A stretch of 64,000 nt of DNA from an uncultured Pseudocitrobacter sp. (GTDB taxonomy: Bacteria > Pseudomonadota > Gammaproteobacteria > Enterobacterales > Enterobacteriaceae), in NCBI GenBank assembly GCA_913778145.1, contig CAJYVI010000104.1:43596-107595 (forward strand), read 5' to 3'. The notes under the pieces were generated by a model, which was given only the letters and a program-made list of their open reading frames with translations, was not told the origin of the DNA and did no database searches. Numbering within the stretch: position 1 is the first letter of the stretch; each line of letters begins with the position of its first letter. The translations under genes and the position numbers were made by a program. Shown here in pieces: positions 1 to 10,029 of the stretch.

Positions 1-701
1 CAGCCGAAGTAGAGGATGGCAGTACCGATGAACACCATCGGCAAGTTGTGCGGTTTAAACGCTTCTTTGCCAAAACCGACGCGTTTACCAATCAGGTACG
101 CCCCGACGAGACCCGCAACCGCCGCGTTAATGTGAACCACCGTACCGCCCGCGAAGTCCAGCGCGCCGTGCGAGCCAAGCAGACCGCCGCCCCATACCAT
201 GTGCGCAATCGGAATGTAGGAGAGCGTCAGCCAGATAACCACGAAAATCAGCACCGCTGAGAAGCGAATACGCTCCGCCAGCGCACCGACTATCAGCCCT
301 ACGGTGATGCAGGCGAACGAGCCCTGGAAGGCAACGTGAATATACTGGTAAAACGTGCCCATCGGCGCCGTTATCGCGATGCCTTTCAGCATCACCCAGT
401 CGAAATTACCGAAGAAGCTGCCGCCGGTACCGAAAGCCAGCGTGTAGCCGTAAACCACCCACAGCACGCAGACCAGCGCAAACGTCACCGCCACCTGCGT
501 CAGCATAGAGAGAACGTTTTTCCCACGAATCAGGCCGCCGTAAAACAGGGCAATTCCCGGAATGGTCATAAACAGGACCAGCGCGGTACAAATCATCATA
601 AAGGCGTTGTCTGCTTTATCGATCGTCGCCGGAGCCGCCATCGCCAGGCCCGGCAACAGCGCCAGAGCCGCCAAACCGGTTTTCAATTTTGCTATTTTCA
701 T
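1..701 (-). CDS. amtB: Ammonium channel AmtB, N-terminal part (gene runs off the left edge)
   Basis: Inner-membrane trimeric ammonium/ammonia channel. The 233 visible codons match the N-terminal half of enterobacterial AmtB. They begin with a cleavable signal peptide of about 22 residues (ends GLAMA, then APATIDKAD) and continue with the hydrophobic segments of the first half, including the FYGGLIRGKN and HVAFQGSFACIT stretches. The ATG at 701 lies 31 bases after the glnK stop, so the two genes form the usual glnK-amtB operon, transcribed from the sigma-54 promoter upstream of glnK. The C-terminal part, including the pore histidines and the cytoplasmic tail that binds GlnK, lies outside the window. 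Confidence 0.97.
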   Translation of the reverse strand, partial: MKIAKLKTGLAALALLPGLAMAAPATIDKADNAFMMICTALVLFMTIPGIALFYGGLIRGKNVLSMLTQVAVTFALVCVLWVVYGYTLAFGTGGSFFGNFDWVMLKGIAITAPMGTFYQYIHVAFQGSFACITVGLIVGALAERIRFSAVLIFVVIWLTLSYIPIAHMVWGGGLLGSHGALDFAGGTVVHINAAVAGLVGAYLIGKRVGFGKEAFKPHNLPMVFIGTAILYFG

Positions 702-732
702 TTTTTCGATCCCTATCACTGTGCGCCAGGAA

Positions 733-1071
733 TTACAGTGCCGCTTCGTCGGCTTCGCCGGTACGAATACGAATCACACGTTGCAGCTCGGCGACGAAAA
801 TCTTACCGTCGCCAATTTTTCCGGTGTAAGCCGCTTTACTCACCACATCCACGACTTCATCAAGCTGGTCGTCGGCAATCGCGACGTCAATTTTCACTTT
901 CGGCAGGAAGTTCACGCTGTACTCCGCACCGCGATACAGCTCGGCATGCCCCTTCTGACGACCGAAGCCCTTCACTTCCGTCACGGTCAGTCCCTGAATA
1001 CCAATGGAAGACAGCGCTTCGCGGACGTCTTCGAGTTTGAATGGTTTGATTACCACGGTAACCAGCTTCAT
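733..1071 (-). CDS. glnK: PII nitrogen-signalling protein GlnK
   Basis: Trimeric PII protein that blocks AmtB when nitrogen is plentiful and is uridylylated by GlnD when it is scarce. At 112 residues it has the exact family length. Tyr51, the uridylylation site in the T-loop, is present in the RGAEYSVNF context, and the start MKLVTVVIKPFKL is typical of the family. It is the first gene of glnK-amtB. Upstream are a consensus sigma-54 promoter and NtrC-like sites, so it should be induced by nitrogen limitation. The distinction from GlnB rests on the amtB linkage. Confidence 0.98.
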   Translation of the reverse strand: MKLVTVVIKPFKLEDVREALSSIGIQGLTVTEVKGFGRQKGHAELYRGAEYSVNFLPKVKIDVAIADDQLDEVVDVVSKAAYTGKIGDGKIFVAELQRVIRIRTGEADEAAL

Positions 1072-1125
1072 AGATCCCCTCCAGTCAGAATTCGGTAATG
1101 GCTGCTGCTACACGATTGAGATAAA

Positions 1126-1140
1126 GCAAGGGGCGTGCCA
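1126..1140 (-). promoter_or_regulatory. Sigma-54 promoter of glnK-amtB
   Basis: On the minus strand this reads TGGCACGCCCCTTGC. It matches the -24/-12 sigma-54 consensus TGGCAC-N5-TTGC, with GG and GC at the correct spacing. Transcription should start near 1114, about 43 bases before the glnK ATG. NtrC-like sites lie roughly 118 and 150 bases upstream of that point, close to the enhancer distances known at glnA. Confidence 0.93.
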
Positions 1141-1218
1141 GAAATGAAAAGTCACAAAAATAGGCGGTTAACAGCATGAGGCGAGAGGCCATGCACGCGT
1201 TTTAGCAAGAAATGAAAC

Positions 1219-1251
1219 AAAAACGCACCATGCGAGTGCAGGGTGCGTTTT
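1219..1251 (-). terminator. Intrinsic terminator of mdlA-mdlB, overlapping an NtrC site
   Basis: A 10-bp perfect stem (1220-1229 with 1242-1251, arm AAAACGCACC) encloses a 12-nt loop and is followed on the minus strand by a U-rich run. It lies 52 bases after the mdlB stop. The loop and left arm contain most of the first NtrC-like site. Confidence 0.75.
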
Positions 1252-1271
1252 GAAATTGCACGCGCTGGTGC
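1225..1271 (-). promoter_or_regulatory. Putative tandem NtrC enhancer sites for glnK
   Basis: The first site, 1225-1239, reads GCACCATGCGAGTGC: GCAC and GTGC half-sites with the seven-base spacing of NtrC boxes. The second, 1258-1271, has GCAC and TGGTGC half-sites but a six-base spacer, so it is weaker. The centres are about 32 bases apart, three helical turns, which would allow cooperative NtrC binding. Assignment is by motif and position only. Confidence 0.7.
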
Positions 1272-1302
1272 GTCTGTTAGCAAATTGCTTAAAAAAAGTG
1301 CA

Positions 1303-3081
1303 TCAGGCGGTCAGGGTTTCATCCTGCGTGCTGGCGGCGAGCTCTTCCCCGGCCAGCTGAAGCTGATACATCTGCCAATAACGGCCTTTTGCTTCCAGCA
1401 GTTGCTGATGCGATCCCTGCTCCACCGCCTGCCCGCGATGCAGCACCATAATGGTGTCTGCGTCGACGATGGTGGAAAGCCGGTGCGCAATCACCACAAG
1501 CGTCGTGTGTTCACGCACGGCGGCCAGCGCCTGCTGAATGGCCTGCTCGGTACCGGAATCAATATTGGCAGTGGCTTCATCCAGAATCAGCACCTGCGGG
1601 GTATCAACCAGCACGCGCGCCAGCGCCAGTAGCTGTTTTTGCCCGACGGAGAGATTATTCCCCTGCTCGCCCAGCGGCGTATAGATACCATCGCTCAGAC
1701 TACGCGCCAGTTCCGCCAGTTGTACCGTTTCCAGCGCTTGCCAGACCTGCGCTTCGCTGATATCACGGCCCAGCGTGACGTTCGCAAAGAAAGAATCCGC
1801 CAGGACAACCGGATCCTGCTGCACCATGGCAACGCCCTGACGGAGCACCTGATGACTCAAACTGCCAAGCGGGCGACCGCCCAGGCGAATTTCACCTGCG
1901 TTCGGCGGGTAATAGCCCATCAGCAAACTGGCAAGCGTGCTTTTTCCGCTGCCCGTGTGCCCCACCAGCGCCACAAAACTGCGCGAGGGAATCGACAGCG
2001 AGATATCCTGCAACACCATCCGGTCATCGCGGTAAGCAAAGGAGACGTTATCAATTTCAATGTCGCCGCTTTCCAGCTGACGGGTATCGTCACCGTAGGT
2101 CTGGCGCGGCCTGTCCATCAGTTCGAATACGCGCTCCCCGGCCACCACTGCCTGTTGCAGCATTGACTGCTGAGTGGTGAGTTCAATCAGCGGTTCATTG
2201 AGTCGACCCAGATAGCTGATAAACGCATAAAGTACGCCCACTTCAATCGTGCCCACCGACGTAAAGCCAAACAGCATCAACAGACCGCACAGTATTAACG
2301 TAGAGAAGAGGCTCAGCAGCGGGCGCAGCAGGAAGCCATCGAGACGCAGCGTTTGCATACGCGCCAGATAGTGCTGACGGCTATGTTCGCCGATGCGCTC
2401 GCCAAAGCGCGCCTGCTGACGGAACTGCTGGATAACGCTCATGCCGTTGATCACTTCGTTAAAACCGTCGTTGATATCCGCCAGATACGTCCGCACGCGA
2501 CGCACGATAGGCGTGCTGTAGCGTTGGTAAATCACCATCACCGTCAGCACCGCCGGGAAGATGCACACCGCCACCAGCGCCATGCGCCAGTCGAGGCTGA
2601 ACATCGCCACCAGCATCGCGCCAATCAGCGCCGCGCTGCGCAGCACCGTCGCGACGACGGTGACGTAGAGATCGCGGATCACTTCCGTGTCGTTAGTGAC
2701 GCGGGAAATCAGCTGCCCGACAGGTTGCGTATCAAACTCGCTCAGCGGCTGGCGCAGCGCGGCGTCCATCACGTCACTTCGCAACTGTTGCACCACCCCA
2801 ACCGCCGCACGATTGAACAGCAGCGACTGGTTATAGTGCAGCGTCGCCGCCAGCAGTTGCAGGCCGATATACGCCGCCGCCAGCCCCGCAACGGTGCCCA
2901 GCGGCAGCGTGTGTTTCGCCACCATGTTATCGATGAAGTAGCTTATCAACACCGGTCCGGAGACTTCCGCCGCTGCCGCCACCCACAGCATCACAACCGC
3001 AATAGAGAGCGGTTTGCGCCAGGGTGAGCCGTAGGCCAGCAATCTTTTTAATGTCGGCCACAGTTGACCAAAATTACGCAT
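1303..3081 (-). CDS. mdlB: ABC-type multidrug exporter half-transporter MdlB
   Basis: Half-transporter with an N-terminal six-helix membrane domain (about residues 20-320) and a C-terminal ATPase domain (about 340-575). Walker A (GHTGSGKST), Walker B (VLILDEAT) and the H-loop (AHRLST) are intact. The signature is the variant LSVGQ rather than LSGGQ, as in E. coli MdlB. At 592 residues it is one shorter than E. coli. Its start overlaps the end of mdlA by 8 bases, so the two are translationally coupled and should form a heterodimeric exporter. The natural substrate is not established. Confidence 0.96.
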   Translation of the reverse strand: MRNFGQLWPTLKRLLAYGSPWRKPLSIAVVMLWVAAAAEVSGPVLISYFIDNMVAKHTLPLGTVAGLAAAYIGLQLLAATLHYNQSLLFNRAAVGVVQQLRSDVMDAALRQPLSEFDTQPVGQLISRVTNDTEVIRDLYVTVVATVLRSAALIGAMLVAMFSLDWRMALVAVCIFPAVLTVMVIYQRYSTPIVRRVRTYLADINDGFNEVINGMSVIQQFRQQARFGERIGEHSRQHYLARMQTLRLDGFLLRPLLSLFSTLILCGLLMLFGFTSVGTIEVGVLYAFISYLGRLNEPLIELTTQQSMLQQAVVAGERVFELMDRPRQTYGDDTRQLESGDIEIDNVSFAYRDDRMVLQDISLSIPSRSFVALVGHTGSGKSTLASLLMGYYPPNAGEIRLGGRPLGSLSHQVLRQGVAMVQQDPVVLADSFFANVTLGRDISEAQVWQALETVQLAELARSLSDGIYTPLGEQGNNLSVGQKQLLALARVLVDTPQVLILDEATANIDSGTEQAIQQALAAVREHTTLVVIAHRLSTIVDADTIMVLHRGQAVEQGSHQQLLEAKGRYWQMYQLQLAGEELAASTQDETLTA

Positions 3082-4849
3082 CGGTCACCTCCGACGGTTC
3101 TTCATCAGGCGCATCATCCAGCGCCGCTTCCAGTTGCTGATAACGATACATATCGCGATACCAGCCTGGCTGCGTCACCAGCTGTTCATGCTGCCCGCGC
3201 TGGCAAAGATGCCCGTGCTGCATCACGATAATTTCACTGGCTTCCGTCAGCGCCGACAGTCTATGGGCGCTGATAATCACGGTGCGGCCCTCGCCCCACT
3301 GGCGCAGGTTATGCAAAATTTGGTGTTCGGTACGGCCGTCCACCGCCGAGAGCGCATCGTCGAGGATCAGAATTTCCGCGTTCAGCAGCAACGCGCGCGC
3401 AATGGAGATGCGCTGTTTCTGCCCACCGGAGAGCATCACCCCACGCTCGCCCACTTCCGTATCGTAGCCCTGCGGCAGACGCAGAATATCTTCATGAACG
3501 CTGGCAAGTCGGGCGACGTGTTCAATTTCGTCCTGGCTCGCCCCCGGACGGCCCAGTGCGATGTTGTTAGCCACCGTGTCTGAAAAAAGGAACGGTGTCT
3601 GGCTGACTACCGCCAGGCGGCTTCTCCAGGCATCCAGTTTCAGTTTCGGCAGGGCGATACCGTGAAAATCGATTTCGCCTTTTTCGACATCAAAGTGGCG
3701 CTGAATCAGCGACAGAATGGTGGATTTACCTGAGCCCGTTGGGCCGCAAATGCCCAGCATCTGCCCCGGTTGTAGCGTGAAGTGGACTTTCGTCAGCGTC
3801 GCTTTTTCCGTTTGTGGATAATGGAACTGGTCAATGGCGACCTTCAATACGCCTCGCCCGTCCGGCACCGATTCGGTGCCGTCATTGACCACCGGGGCTT
3901 CCATCAGCATGGCGCGAATACGGCTGTAGGCGGCGCTGCCGCGCTCGACGATATTAAACATCCACGCCAGCGCCAGCATCGGCCAAATCATCAGGCCGAG
4001 ATACATCACGAAGCTGGTGAGCTGACCGAGGGTTAACTCGCCCTGCATCACCATCCAGCTTCCACCGCCAATCGCCAGCAGGTTTGCCATGCCGATGGCG
4101 ATATAAATTGTCGGGTCAAAACGGGCATCGATACGCGCCACGCGCATATTCTTCGCCCCGGTATCCGCCGCATCGGCAGCGAAAAGCGCCGACTGGCGAT
4201 CTTCCAGGCCAAAGGCTTTGATCATGCGAATACTGGTCAGGCTCTCTTGTGTGCGGTCGTTCAGGCTGGAGAACGCCGCCTGCGCAAGCTTGAAGCGGTT
4301 GTGCAGCATATCGCCATAGCGCTTAATCGCCAGCGCCATAATCGGCATCGGTAACAGCGCCAGCAGCGTGAGCTGCCAGCTGATTTGCGTGGACATCACA
4401 ATTAACACCGCGCAGCCCATCACCAGCGAGTCGACCAGCGTCAGCACGCCTTCCCCGGCGGCAAAGACCACGCGGTCAACGTCGTTGGTAGCGCGCGCCA
4501 TTAAGTCACCGGTGCGGTGACGCAGATAAAATTCCGGGTGCTGGCGGCTCAACTGGTGATAAAAGTCTTCTCGCAGTTCGACCGCAAGCTGATAGGACGC
4601 GCCGAACAGCAGCACGCGCCAGACGTAGCGCAGCAGATAAACCACAACGGCAATCGCCACCATAAGGCCAATCAACATCCAGATGGTCGCCGCGGTGTAG
4701 TGATGTTGGGTGACGCCATCGACAACGTAGCCCACCACTTTTGGTGGTATCAGTTGAAGAATGGCAATGACCACCAGCAGCGCGACGGCGCCAACATAGC
4801 GACGCCACTCCCGGCGGAAATACCAGCTTAATTGAGCAAATAATCGCAC
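3074..4849 (-). CDS. mdlA: ABC-type multidrug exporter half-transporter MdlA
   Basis: Partner of MdlB: 591 residues with an N-terminal membrane domain (six helices, roughly 15-310) and a C-terminal nucleotide-binding domain. It has Walker [10 protein letters not shown], the canonical signature LSGGQ, Walker [13 protein letters not shown] (Asp in place of the usual catalytic Glu) and H-loop SAHRLS. With the variant signature in MdlB, the pair looks like an asymmetric heterodimer with one degenerate ATP site. The gene starts 23 bases after decR stops on the same strand and is probably co-transcribed with it. Confidence 0.96.
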   Translation of the reverse strand: MRLFAQLSWYFRREWRRYVGAVALLVVIAILQLIPPKVVGYVVDGVTQHHYTAATIWMLIGLMVAIAVVVYLLRYVWRVLLFGASYQLAVELREDFYHQLSRQHPEFYLRHRTGDLMARATNDVDRVVFAAGEGVLTLVDSLVMGCAVLIVMSTQISWQLTLLALLPMPIMALAIKRYGDMLHNRFKLAQAAFSSLNDRTQESLTSIRMIKAFGLEDRQSALFAADAADTGAKNMRVARIDARFDPTIYIAIGMANLLAIGGGSWMVMQGELTLGQLTSFVMYLGLMIWPMLALAWMFNIVERGSAAYSRIRAMLMEAPVVNDGTESVPDGRGVLKVAIDQFHYPQTEKATLTKVHFTLQPGQMLGICGPTGSGKSTILSLIQRHFDVEKGEIDFHGIALPKLKLDAWRSRLAVVSQTPFLFSDTVANNIALGRPGASQDEIEHVARLASVHEDILRLPQGYDTEVGERGVMLSGGQKQRISIARALLLNAEILILDDALSAVDGRTEHQILHNLRQWGEGRTVIISAHRLSALTEASEIIVMQHGHLCQRGQHEQLVTQPGWYRDMYRYQQLEAALDDAPDEEPSEVTDA

Positions 4850-4872
4850 GCAGTAAAATTCCAGAGATAGTG

Positions 4873-5331
4873 TTATTCGATAGGAAGCGCTGTGGTGTAT
4901 TTAATCTGTTCCATCGCAAAACTTGAGGTCACGTCCGACAGTCCGGGGACGCGATTCACCAGGCTTTTATAAAAGTCGTCGTAGCGTTTCATGTCGGCGA
5001 CCTGGACCCGCATCAGGTAATCATATTCGCCCGCCATGCGCCAGAAACCGAGCACCTCGGGCATCTGGCTGACTTCATTCACGAAACGACTATACCATTC
5101 ACTGCTGTGATGTTGCGTTTTTATCAGCACAAATGCGGTGAGGCCGAGCCCCAGTTTTTCCGCATCCAGCAACGCCACGCGCCCAAGCAAAATGCCGTCA
5201 TCTTCCAGCCGCTTGAGACGCTTCCAGCAGGGTGTGGTGGTCAGATTAACGGCATCGGCCAGCGCCTGCAAAGAGAGGGTGCAGTCCGTTTGCAGCAGCG
5301 AGAGCAGCTTGCGGTCAATTTTATCTAACAT
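4873..5331 (-). CDS. decR: Lrp/AsnC-family cysteine-responsive regulator DecR (YbaO/CdsR)
   Basis: Lrp/AsnC regulator of 152 residues, the same length as E. coli DecR. An N-terminal helix-turn-helix (about 5-60, with [19 protein letters not shown]) is followed by a RAM ligand-binding domain (about 70-145). In E. coli this protein activates cysteine detoxification; in Salmonella the orthologue controls the neighbouring cdsH. Here it diverges from cdsH across 115 bases that carry a perfect palindrome over its own predicted transcription start, which suggests autoregulation and shared control. A GAGGTGG ribosome-binding site supports the start. Confidence 0.95.
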   Translation of the reverse strand: MLDKIDRKLLSLLQTDCTLSLQALADAVNLTTTPCWKRLKRLEDDGILLGRVALLDAEKLGLGLTAFVLIKTQHHSSEWYSRFVNEVSQMPEVLGFWRMAGEYDYLMRVQVADMKRYDDFYKSLVNRVPGLSDVTSSFAMEQIKYTTALPIE

Positions 5332-5340
5332 CGCCCACCT

Positions 5341-5361
5341 CAGGAGAAAATTTTTCTCCTG
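5341..5361. promoter_or_regulatory. Palindromic operator candidate for DecR
   Basis: A 21-base perfect palindrome with 10-base arms (CAGGAGAAAA and TTTTCTCCTG) around a single central T. It begins 9 bases upstream of the decR ATG. An AT-rich centre with symmetric flanks is typical of Lrp-family sites. The predicted decR start point falls inside it, fitting autorepression; whether it also serves cdsH is inferred. Confidence 0.7.
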
Positions 5362-5363
5362 TA

Positions 5364-5392
5364 AGTCTATTTTAAAGTGGAGATAGCAACAA
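5364..5392 (-). promoter_or_regulatory. Predicted sigma-70 promoter of decR
   Basis: On the minus strand, TTGTTG (5387-5392) and TAGACT (5364-5369) are separated by 17 bases and abut the palindrome at 5341-5361. Four of six bases match at each hexamer. Confidence 0.5.
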
Positions 5393-5446
5393 TTTTTTCC
5401 GCATCTTTCGCTAAGCTAGGCACAAAATGACAAATGGAAAATCACC

Positions 5447-6496
5447 ATGAACAGCACCTGGGTCAAAAATGCCATTAGCGAAATTAACGCCGATTATCAA
5501 CGTAGCGCCGACACGCACCTGATTCGTCTGTCGCTGCCGGCGTTTCCCGGTATTCAGCTCTATTTAAAAGATGAAAGCACTCACCCAACCGGCAGCCTGA
5601 AACACCGGCTGGCGCGGTCGCTGTTTCTGTATGGCCTGTGCAACGGCTGGATCAAAGAAGGCACGCCCATTATTGAAGCGTCGTCCGGTTCTACCGCCGT
5701 ATCGGAAGCCTATTTTGCTCGCCTGCTGGGGCTGCCATTTATCGCCGTGATGCCCTCCTGTACGGCAAAACGCAAAATCGAACAGATTGAGTTTTACGGT
5801 GGACGTTGCCATTTCGTGCAGAGCGCCTGCGAAATTTATGCAGCCTCCGAAACGCTGGCACGTGAACTTAACGGCCACTATATGGACCAGTTTACGTTCG
5901 CCGAACGCGCGACCGACTGGCGCGGTAACAACAACATCGCCGACAGTATCTTCCGTCAGATGAGTCACGAACCGAACCCGATCCCTGACTGGATTGTGAT
6001 GAGCGCGGGCACAGGCGGCACATCGGCAACCATTGGCCGCTATATTCGCTGTCAGGGACATAACACGCAGTTAATGGTGGTCGATCCGCAAAACTCAGTG
6101 TTTATGGACTACTGGCAAAGCCGCGACGGCAGCCTGCGTAGCTCTGTTGGCAGTAAAATTGAAGGGATTGGTCGCCCGCGCGTCGAGCCTTCTTTCATTC
6201 CTGATGTGGTGGATGACATGCTACGAGTGCCGGATGCGGCAAGCGTCGCCACCGCGCAATGGCTGGAAAGCCAGTTAGGCCGCAAAGTTGGCGCATCCAC
6301 CGGCACCAACATGTGGGGCGCGTTGCAACTGGCAGCGCGGATGCGCAAAGAGGGACGCAGCGGGTCAATCGTGACGCTGCTGTGCGACAGCGGCGAGCGG
6401 TATCTGGAAACCTATTACAATGCAGAATGGGTGAAGGAGAATATCGGCGATCTCGCGCCGTGGCAGGCGGAAATTGAGTGCCTGCTGGCGAGGTGA
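5447..6496 (+). CDS. cdsH: PLP-dependent L-cysteine desulfhydrase (CdsH type)
   Basis: Fold-type II PLP enzyme of the cysteine synthase/cystathionine beta-synthase family, 349 residues. The Schiff-base lysine is Lys52 (PTGSLKHR). A substrate loop SSGSTAVS and the phosphate-binding motif [12 protein letters not shown] are present. Genes in this position, divergent from ybaO/decR, encode the inducible cysteine desulfhydrase of Salmonella (cdsH), which degrades cysteine to pyruvate, sulfide and ammonia; E. coli K-12 lacks it here. Context and length support that call, though sequence alone does not exclude a related beta-replacement enzyme. A terminator shared with cof follows the stop. Confidence 0.87.
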   Translation: MNSTWVKNAISEINADYQRSADTHLIRLSLPAFPGIQLYLKDESTHPTGSLKHRLARSLFLYGLCNGWIKEGTPIIEASSGSTAVSEAYFARLLGLPFIAVMPSCTAKRKIEQIEFYGGRCHFVQSACEIYAASETLARELNGHYMDQFTFAERATDWRGNNNIADSIFRQMSHEPNPIPDWIVMSAGTGGTSATIGRYIRCQGHNTQLMVVDPQNSVFMDYWQSRDGSLRSSVGSKIEGIGRPRVEPSFIPDVVDDMLRVPDAASVATAQWLESQLGRKVGASTGTNMWGALQLAARMRKEGRSGSIVTLLCDSGERYLETYYNAEWVKENIGDLAPWQAEIECLLAR

Positions 6497-6497
6497 A

Positions 6498-6527
6498 CAA
6501 AAAAAGCCGGGCTAATATGCCCGGCTT
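6498..6527 (-). terminator. Intrinsic terminator of cof
   Basis: Perfect 9-bp stem (AAGCCGGGC at 6504-6512 with its complement at 6519-6527) and a 6-nt loop. It is followed on the minus strand by a run of U residues. cof ends 16 bases upstream. In the plus direction it directly follows cdsH but has no U-run. Confidence 0.88.
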
Positions 6528-6542
6528 GCTGGAAAGGTCTCA

Positions 6543-7361
6543 TTATTCGGGGGAATAAGGAAGGTTGGGTTTGTCCAGCCAATGTGTCAAATAGTGGGAG
6601 ACCGCCTGATTCTGGCAGTGTCCGATAACCGGTAAGTGCGGCAATGCCGCTTTCAGTTGTCCCATCGCGTTGCCCATCACCAGGCCACGCCCGACCAGGC
6701 TCAGCATTTCGCGGTCGTTCATCGCATCACCAAACGCCATACATTCCTGCATCGTCAGCCCAAGATGTGCGCTCAGCACCGTCAGCGCCGCGCCCTTATT
6801 GCAGCCAACGGGCAGCACTTCCAGACAATCCACCGCCGAAAAACAGAGATGCGCACGATCGCCCAATGCTTCCTGGAGCTGTATGCCCAGACGCACGAGA
6901 TCGTCGTGATCGCCGCAGAAACAGATCTTGGTTACCTCATGGGCAGGGATCTGTCGCAGATCGCGCAGCTGATAGTGAAAGCCGCTGTACATATGCGCCT
7001 GCAGCATTTCGGGGATAGCTTTGCCAGTGAACCAGCCGTTATCGTTGAAAACGTGCATGCTGGCGTGGGTGTCCCAGCGAGCATGCAACACTTCATCGGC
7101 CACGTCCGGGGCGAGGTCGCTGCGATGCATTACCTCGCCGTGCAGAGAGTGAACGCGGGTTCCGTTGCCGGTAATCAGAAACGCGTCGAGCGCCAGTTGA
7201 TCAATCAGCGGGCGCATCTCAAGAACGTGCCGTCCCGTGGCGAAAGTCAGCGTAATGTCGCGTTCGCGCAGGCGCTTAAGCGTGGCGATGGTCTCATTCC
7301 CCAGCCGATGATCGGGCATCAGCAGAGTGCCATCCATATCAAATGCCGCCAGTTTTGCCAT
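6543..7361 (-). CDS. cof: HAD-superfamily phosphatase Cof (HMP-PP phosphatase)
   Basis: Cof-type HAD hydrolase of 272 residues, as in E. coli, where Cof hydrolyses 4-amino-2-methyl-5-hydroxymethylpyrimidine pyrophosphate and other phosphates. HAD motif I is FDMDGTLL near the N-terminus, motif II FATGR, and motif [13 protein letters not shown] chose the ATG at 7361 because it aligns with E. coli and follows a GGAG site; the frame stays open 26 codons further upstream. It diverges from ybaE. Confidence 0.95.
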   Translation of the reverse strand: MAKLAAFDMDGTLLMPDHRLGNETIATLKRLRERDITLTFATGRHVLEMRPLIDQLALDAFLITGNGTRVHSLHGEVMHRSDLAPDVADEVLHARWDTHASMHVFNDNGWFTGKAIPEMLQAHMYSGFHYQLRDLRQIPAHEVTKICFCGDHDDLVRLGIQLQEALGDRAHLCFSAVDCLEVLPVGCNKGAALTVLSAHLGLTMQECMAFGDAMNDREMLSLVGRGLVMGNAMGQLKAALPHLPVIGHCQNQAVSHYLTHWLDKPNLPYSPE

Positions 7362-7459
7362 TTTATCTCCGCCTGTGATCCCGCTCTCTTGCGTGACAGT
7401 ATTGCCTGAGATATACGGAAGTAATACTGAATTGATCACATTTATTGTTCCGGGTTTTT

Positions 7460-9157
7460 ATGCGACTGCTCAACCGATTAAACCAGTTTCAGCGTCTGTG
7501 GCTACCCTCTTCCGGCGCACCGCAGCAGGTCACCATTGCCGATCTCGCGGCGCGCTGTTTTTGCAGTGAGCGGCACGTCCGCACGCTGCTGCGTCAGGCG
7601 AGCGAAGCGGGCTGGCTCAGTTGGCAGGCGCAGTCCGGGCGCGGGAAACGCGGTACGCTGACCTTCCACACGACGCCAGATACCCTGCGTAATGAGATGA
7701 TGGAGCTGGCGTTAAACAGCGGTCAGCAACACAATGCGCTGGAACTGGCGCAACTGGCGCCAGTAGAACTGCGCGCGCTGCTGCACCCCTTTTTGGGCGG
7801 CCAGTGGCAGAACAATACGCCGACGCTGCGTATCCCTTACTATCGCCCGCTGGAGCCGTTGCATCCTGGCTTTTTAGTCGGCCGCGCCGAACAGCATTTA
7901 GCGGGGCAAATCCATTCCGGGCTGACCCGCTTTGGCCGCGATACCGCCCGCCCGGAAGGCGATCTTGCGCATCACTGGGAGGTTTCAGCGGATGGGCTGC
8001 GCTGGCAGTTCTATATTCGCTCCACTCTGCACTGGCACAATGGCGACCCCATCGAAACACGACAGCTCAAACAACGGCTGGAAATGCTGCTGACGCTGCC
8101 CGGTTTGCGCAGACTGTTTGCCAGCGTGGAACAGATTGCGCAGCCTCACGCCCAGTGCCTGAGCTTTACGCTTTCGCGCCCGGATTATTGGCTGCCGCAT
8201 CGGCTGGCAAGCTATTGCAGCGTGCTGGCGCATCCGGACGATCCGTCGCTCGGTAGCGGCCCGTTCCAGCTGAAGATCTTTGAGCCTGAGCTGGTGCGTC
8301 TGGAAAGCCACCATCGTTATCATCTGGGGCATCCGCTGTTGCAGGCGATCGAGTTTTGGATCACCCCACAGCTGTTCGAACAGGACCTCGGCACCAGCTG
8401 TCGCCACCCGGTGCAAATCGCTGTCGGCGAAGCGGAAGAACTCAGCCAGCTACGGCTGGTGAGTAACAGCATCAGCCTCGGCTTCTGCTACCTGACATTT
8501 CGTCAGAGTTCACGGCTGTCGAAAGCACAGGCGCAGCGGGTGATTTCGCTGATTCATCACAGCGGCCTGCTGCAATCATTGCCGGTAGATGAGAACCTGA
8601 TTACGCCCAGCGAAGCGCTGCTTCCTGGTTGGGCAATACCTCCCGTGCAGGAGCACGCGGTGCCCTTGCCGCCGCGCCTGACGCTGCATTATCACCTGCC
8701 CGTTGAATTACACACCATGGCCGAAGAACTGAAGCGGGCGCTGGCGAAGGAGGGCTGCGAGCTGACGCTCTGCTTCCACGATGCGAAGAGCTGGGATGAT
8801 TATCCGGATCTGGATCAGGCCGATCTACTGATGGGCGATCGGTTGATTGGCGAAATGCCGGAATACACGCTTGAGCAGTGGCTACGCTGCGATCCGTTAT
8901 GGCCCGCCATATTGAGCGAGTCACGTTATTCGGCGCTGATGACCGCGCTGGATGCCGCGCAGGCGCAAACGGATGAAGCTCAGCGCATTGCCGCGCTGAA
9001 AACCATCTTCACCCTGCTGATGGAGGAAGGTATGCTCACGCCGCTGTTTAACTATCAATATCAAATCAGCGCGCCGCCGGGAGTTAACGGCATTCACCTC
9101 AACGCGCGCGGCTGGTTTGATTTCACCCAGGCCTGGCTGCCGCCGTCGACGCGGTGA
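7460..9157 (+). CDS. ybaE: SgrR-like regulator/solute-binding fusion protein YbaE
   Basis: 565 residues, close to E. coli YbaE. An N-terminal winged helix (about 1-100, ARCFCSERHVRTLLRQASEAGW) is fused to a periplasmic-binding-protein-like domain of the oligopeptide-binding family (about 150-560) without a signal peptide. This is the architecture of SgrR, the glucose-phosphate stress activator. YbaE's own target and ligand are not established. The start at 7460 matches E. coli; a TTG five codons upstream is also open and neither has a good ribosome-binding site. It points toward queC and may be co-transcribed with it. Confidence 0.93.
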   Translation: MRLLNRLNQFQRLWLPSSGAPQQVTIADLAARCFCSERHVRTLLRQASEAGWLSWQAQSGRGKRGTLTFHTTPDTLRNEMMELALNSGQQHNALELAQLAPVELRALLHPFLGGQWQNNTPTLRIPYYRPLEPLHPGFLVGRAEQHLAGQIHSGLTRFGRDTARPEGDLAHHWEVSADGLRWQFYIRSTLHWHNGDPIETRQLKQRLEMLLTLPGLRRLFASVEQIAQPHAQCLSFTLSRPDYWLPHRLASYCSVLAHPDDPSLGSGPFQLKIFEPELVRLESHHRYHLGHPLLQAIEFWITPQLFEQDLGTSCRHPVQIAVGEAEELSQLRLVSNSISLGFCYLTFRQSSRLSKAQAQRVISLIHHSGLLQSLPVDENLITPSEALLPGWAIPPVQEHAVPLPPRLTLHYHLPVELHTMAEELKRALAKEGCELTLCFHDAKSWDDYPDLDQADLLMGDRLIGEMPEYTLEQWLRCDPLWPAILSESRYSALMTALDAAQAQTDEAQRIAALKTIFTLLMEEGMLTPLFNYQYQISAPPGVNGIHLNARGWFDFTQAWLPPSTR

Positions 9158-9223
9158 AGAAGCTGGTCGCCACGCTGCCCGCGCGTTACCATAGCGTCTT
9201 TATCGTCATTAACAGGAAATGCT

Positions 9224-9919
9224 ATGAAACGCGCGGTTGTCGTCTTTAGCGGCGGACAAGATTCCACTACATGCCTGGTGCAGGCACTCCACCAATATGA
9301 TGAAGTTCACTGCGTCACATTCGATTATGGTCAGCGCCATCGCGCAGAGATCGACGTCGCCCGTGAACTGGCATTAAAACTGGGCGCGCGTGCTCATAAA
9401 GTGCTCGACGTCACCCTGCTTAATGAACTGGCGGTCAGCAGCCTGACGCGCGACAGTATTCCGGTGCCAGACTATGAACCGGACGCCAACGGTATTCCGA
9501 ATACCTTTGTGCCGGGGCGCAATATTCTGTTCCTGACGCTGACGGCGATTTACGCTTATCAGGTCAAGGCCGAAGCGATCATCACGGGCGTTTGTGAAAC
9601 CGATTTTTCCGGCTACCCGGACTGCCGCGACGAATTTGTGAAAGCGCTGAATCACGCGGTTAACCTTGGTATGGCGAAAGATATTCGTTTCGAAACCCCG
9701 CTGATGTGGCTCGATAAAGCCGAAACCTGGGCACTGGCGGACTACTGGGGCAAACTCGACCTGGTGCGCAGCGAAACACTGACCTGCTATAACGGCATTA
9801 AAGGCGATGGCTGCGGGCATTGCGCGTCCTGCCATCTGCGAGCAAACGGGCTGAACCACTATCTGGCGGATAAAGTCGGCGTGGCGGCAGCGATGAAGCA
9901 GAAAACCGGGCTGAAATAA
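9224..9919 (+). CDS. queC: 7-cyano-7-deazaguanine synthase QueC
   Basis: ATP-dependent enzyme converting 7-carboxy-7-deazaguanine to preQ0 in queuosine tRNA modification. At 231 residues it equals the E. coli protein. The PP-loop SGGQDST (residues 9-15) and the zinc-binding cysteines Cys188, Cys197, Cys200 and Cys203 are all present. It follows ybaE by 66 bases. A BIME lies between its stop and the convergent fadM. Confidence 0.98.
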   Translation: MKRAVVVFSGGQDSTTCLVQALHQYDEVHCVTFDYGQRHRAEIDVARELALKLGARAHKVLDVTLLNELAVSSLTRDSIPVPDYEPDANGIPNTFVPGRNILFLTLTAIYAYQVKAEAIITGVCETDFSGYPDCRDEFVKALNHAVNLGMAKDIRFETPLMWLDKAETWALADYWGKLDLVRSETLTCYNGIKGDGCGHCASCHLRANGLNHYLADKVGVAAAMKQKTGLK

Positions 9920-9929
9920 CGGCGGCGGG

Positions 9930-10022
9930 TTGCCGGGGGCGCTGCGCTTGCCCGGCCTACAGACCAGAGCCAGATATCGAAGGGACCTTTGTAGGCCCGG
10001 TAAGCGCAGCGCCACCGGGCAA
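9930..10022. repeat. BIME: two inverted REP units between queC and fadM
   Basis: Two REP-like units face each other: 9930-9961 (TGCCGGGGGCGCTGCGCTTG then CCCGGCCTACA) and 9990-10022 (TGTAGGCCCGGTAAGCGCAG then CGCCACCGGGCAA). The spacer is 28 bases. Such elements lie at convergent 3' ends and can stabilise mRNA or bind gyrase or IHF. Confidence 0.9.
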
Positions 10023-10029
10023 TGCGCAC

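Noticed and set aside
336..1098. Two plus-strand frames opposite amtB and glnK
   Set aside because: Overlap the conserved minus-strand genes and show no domain.
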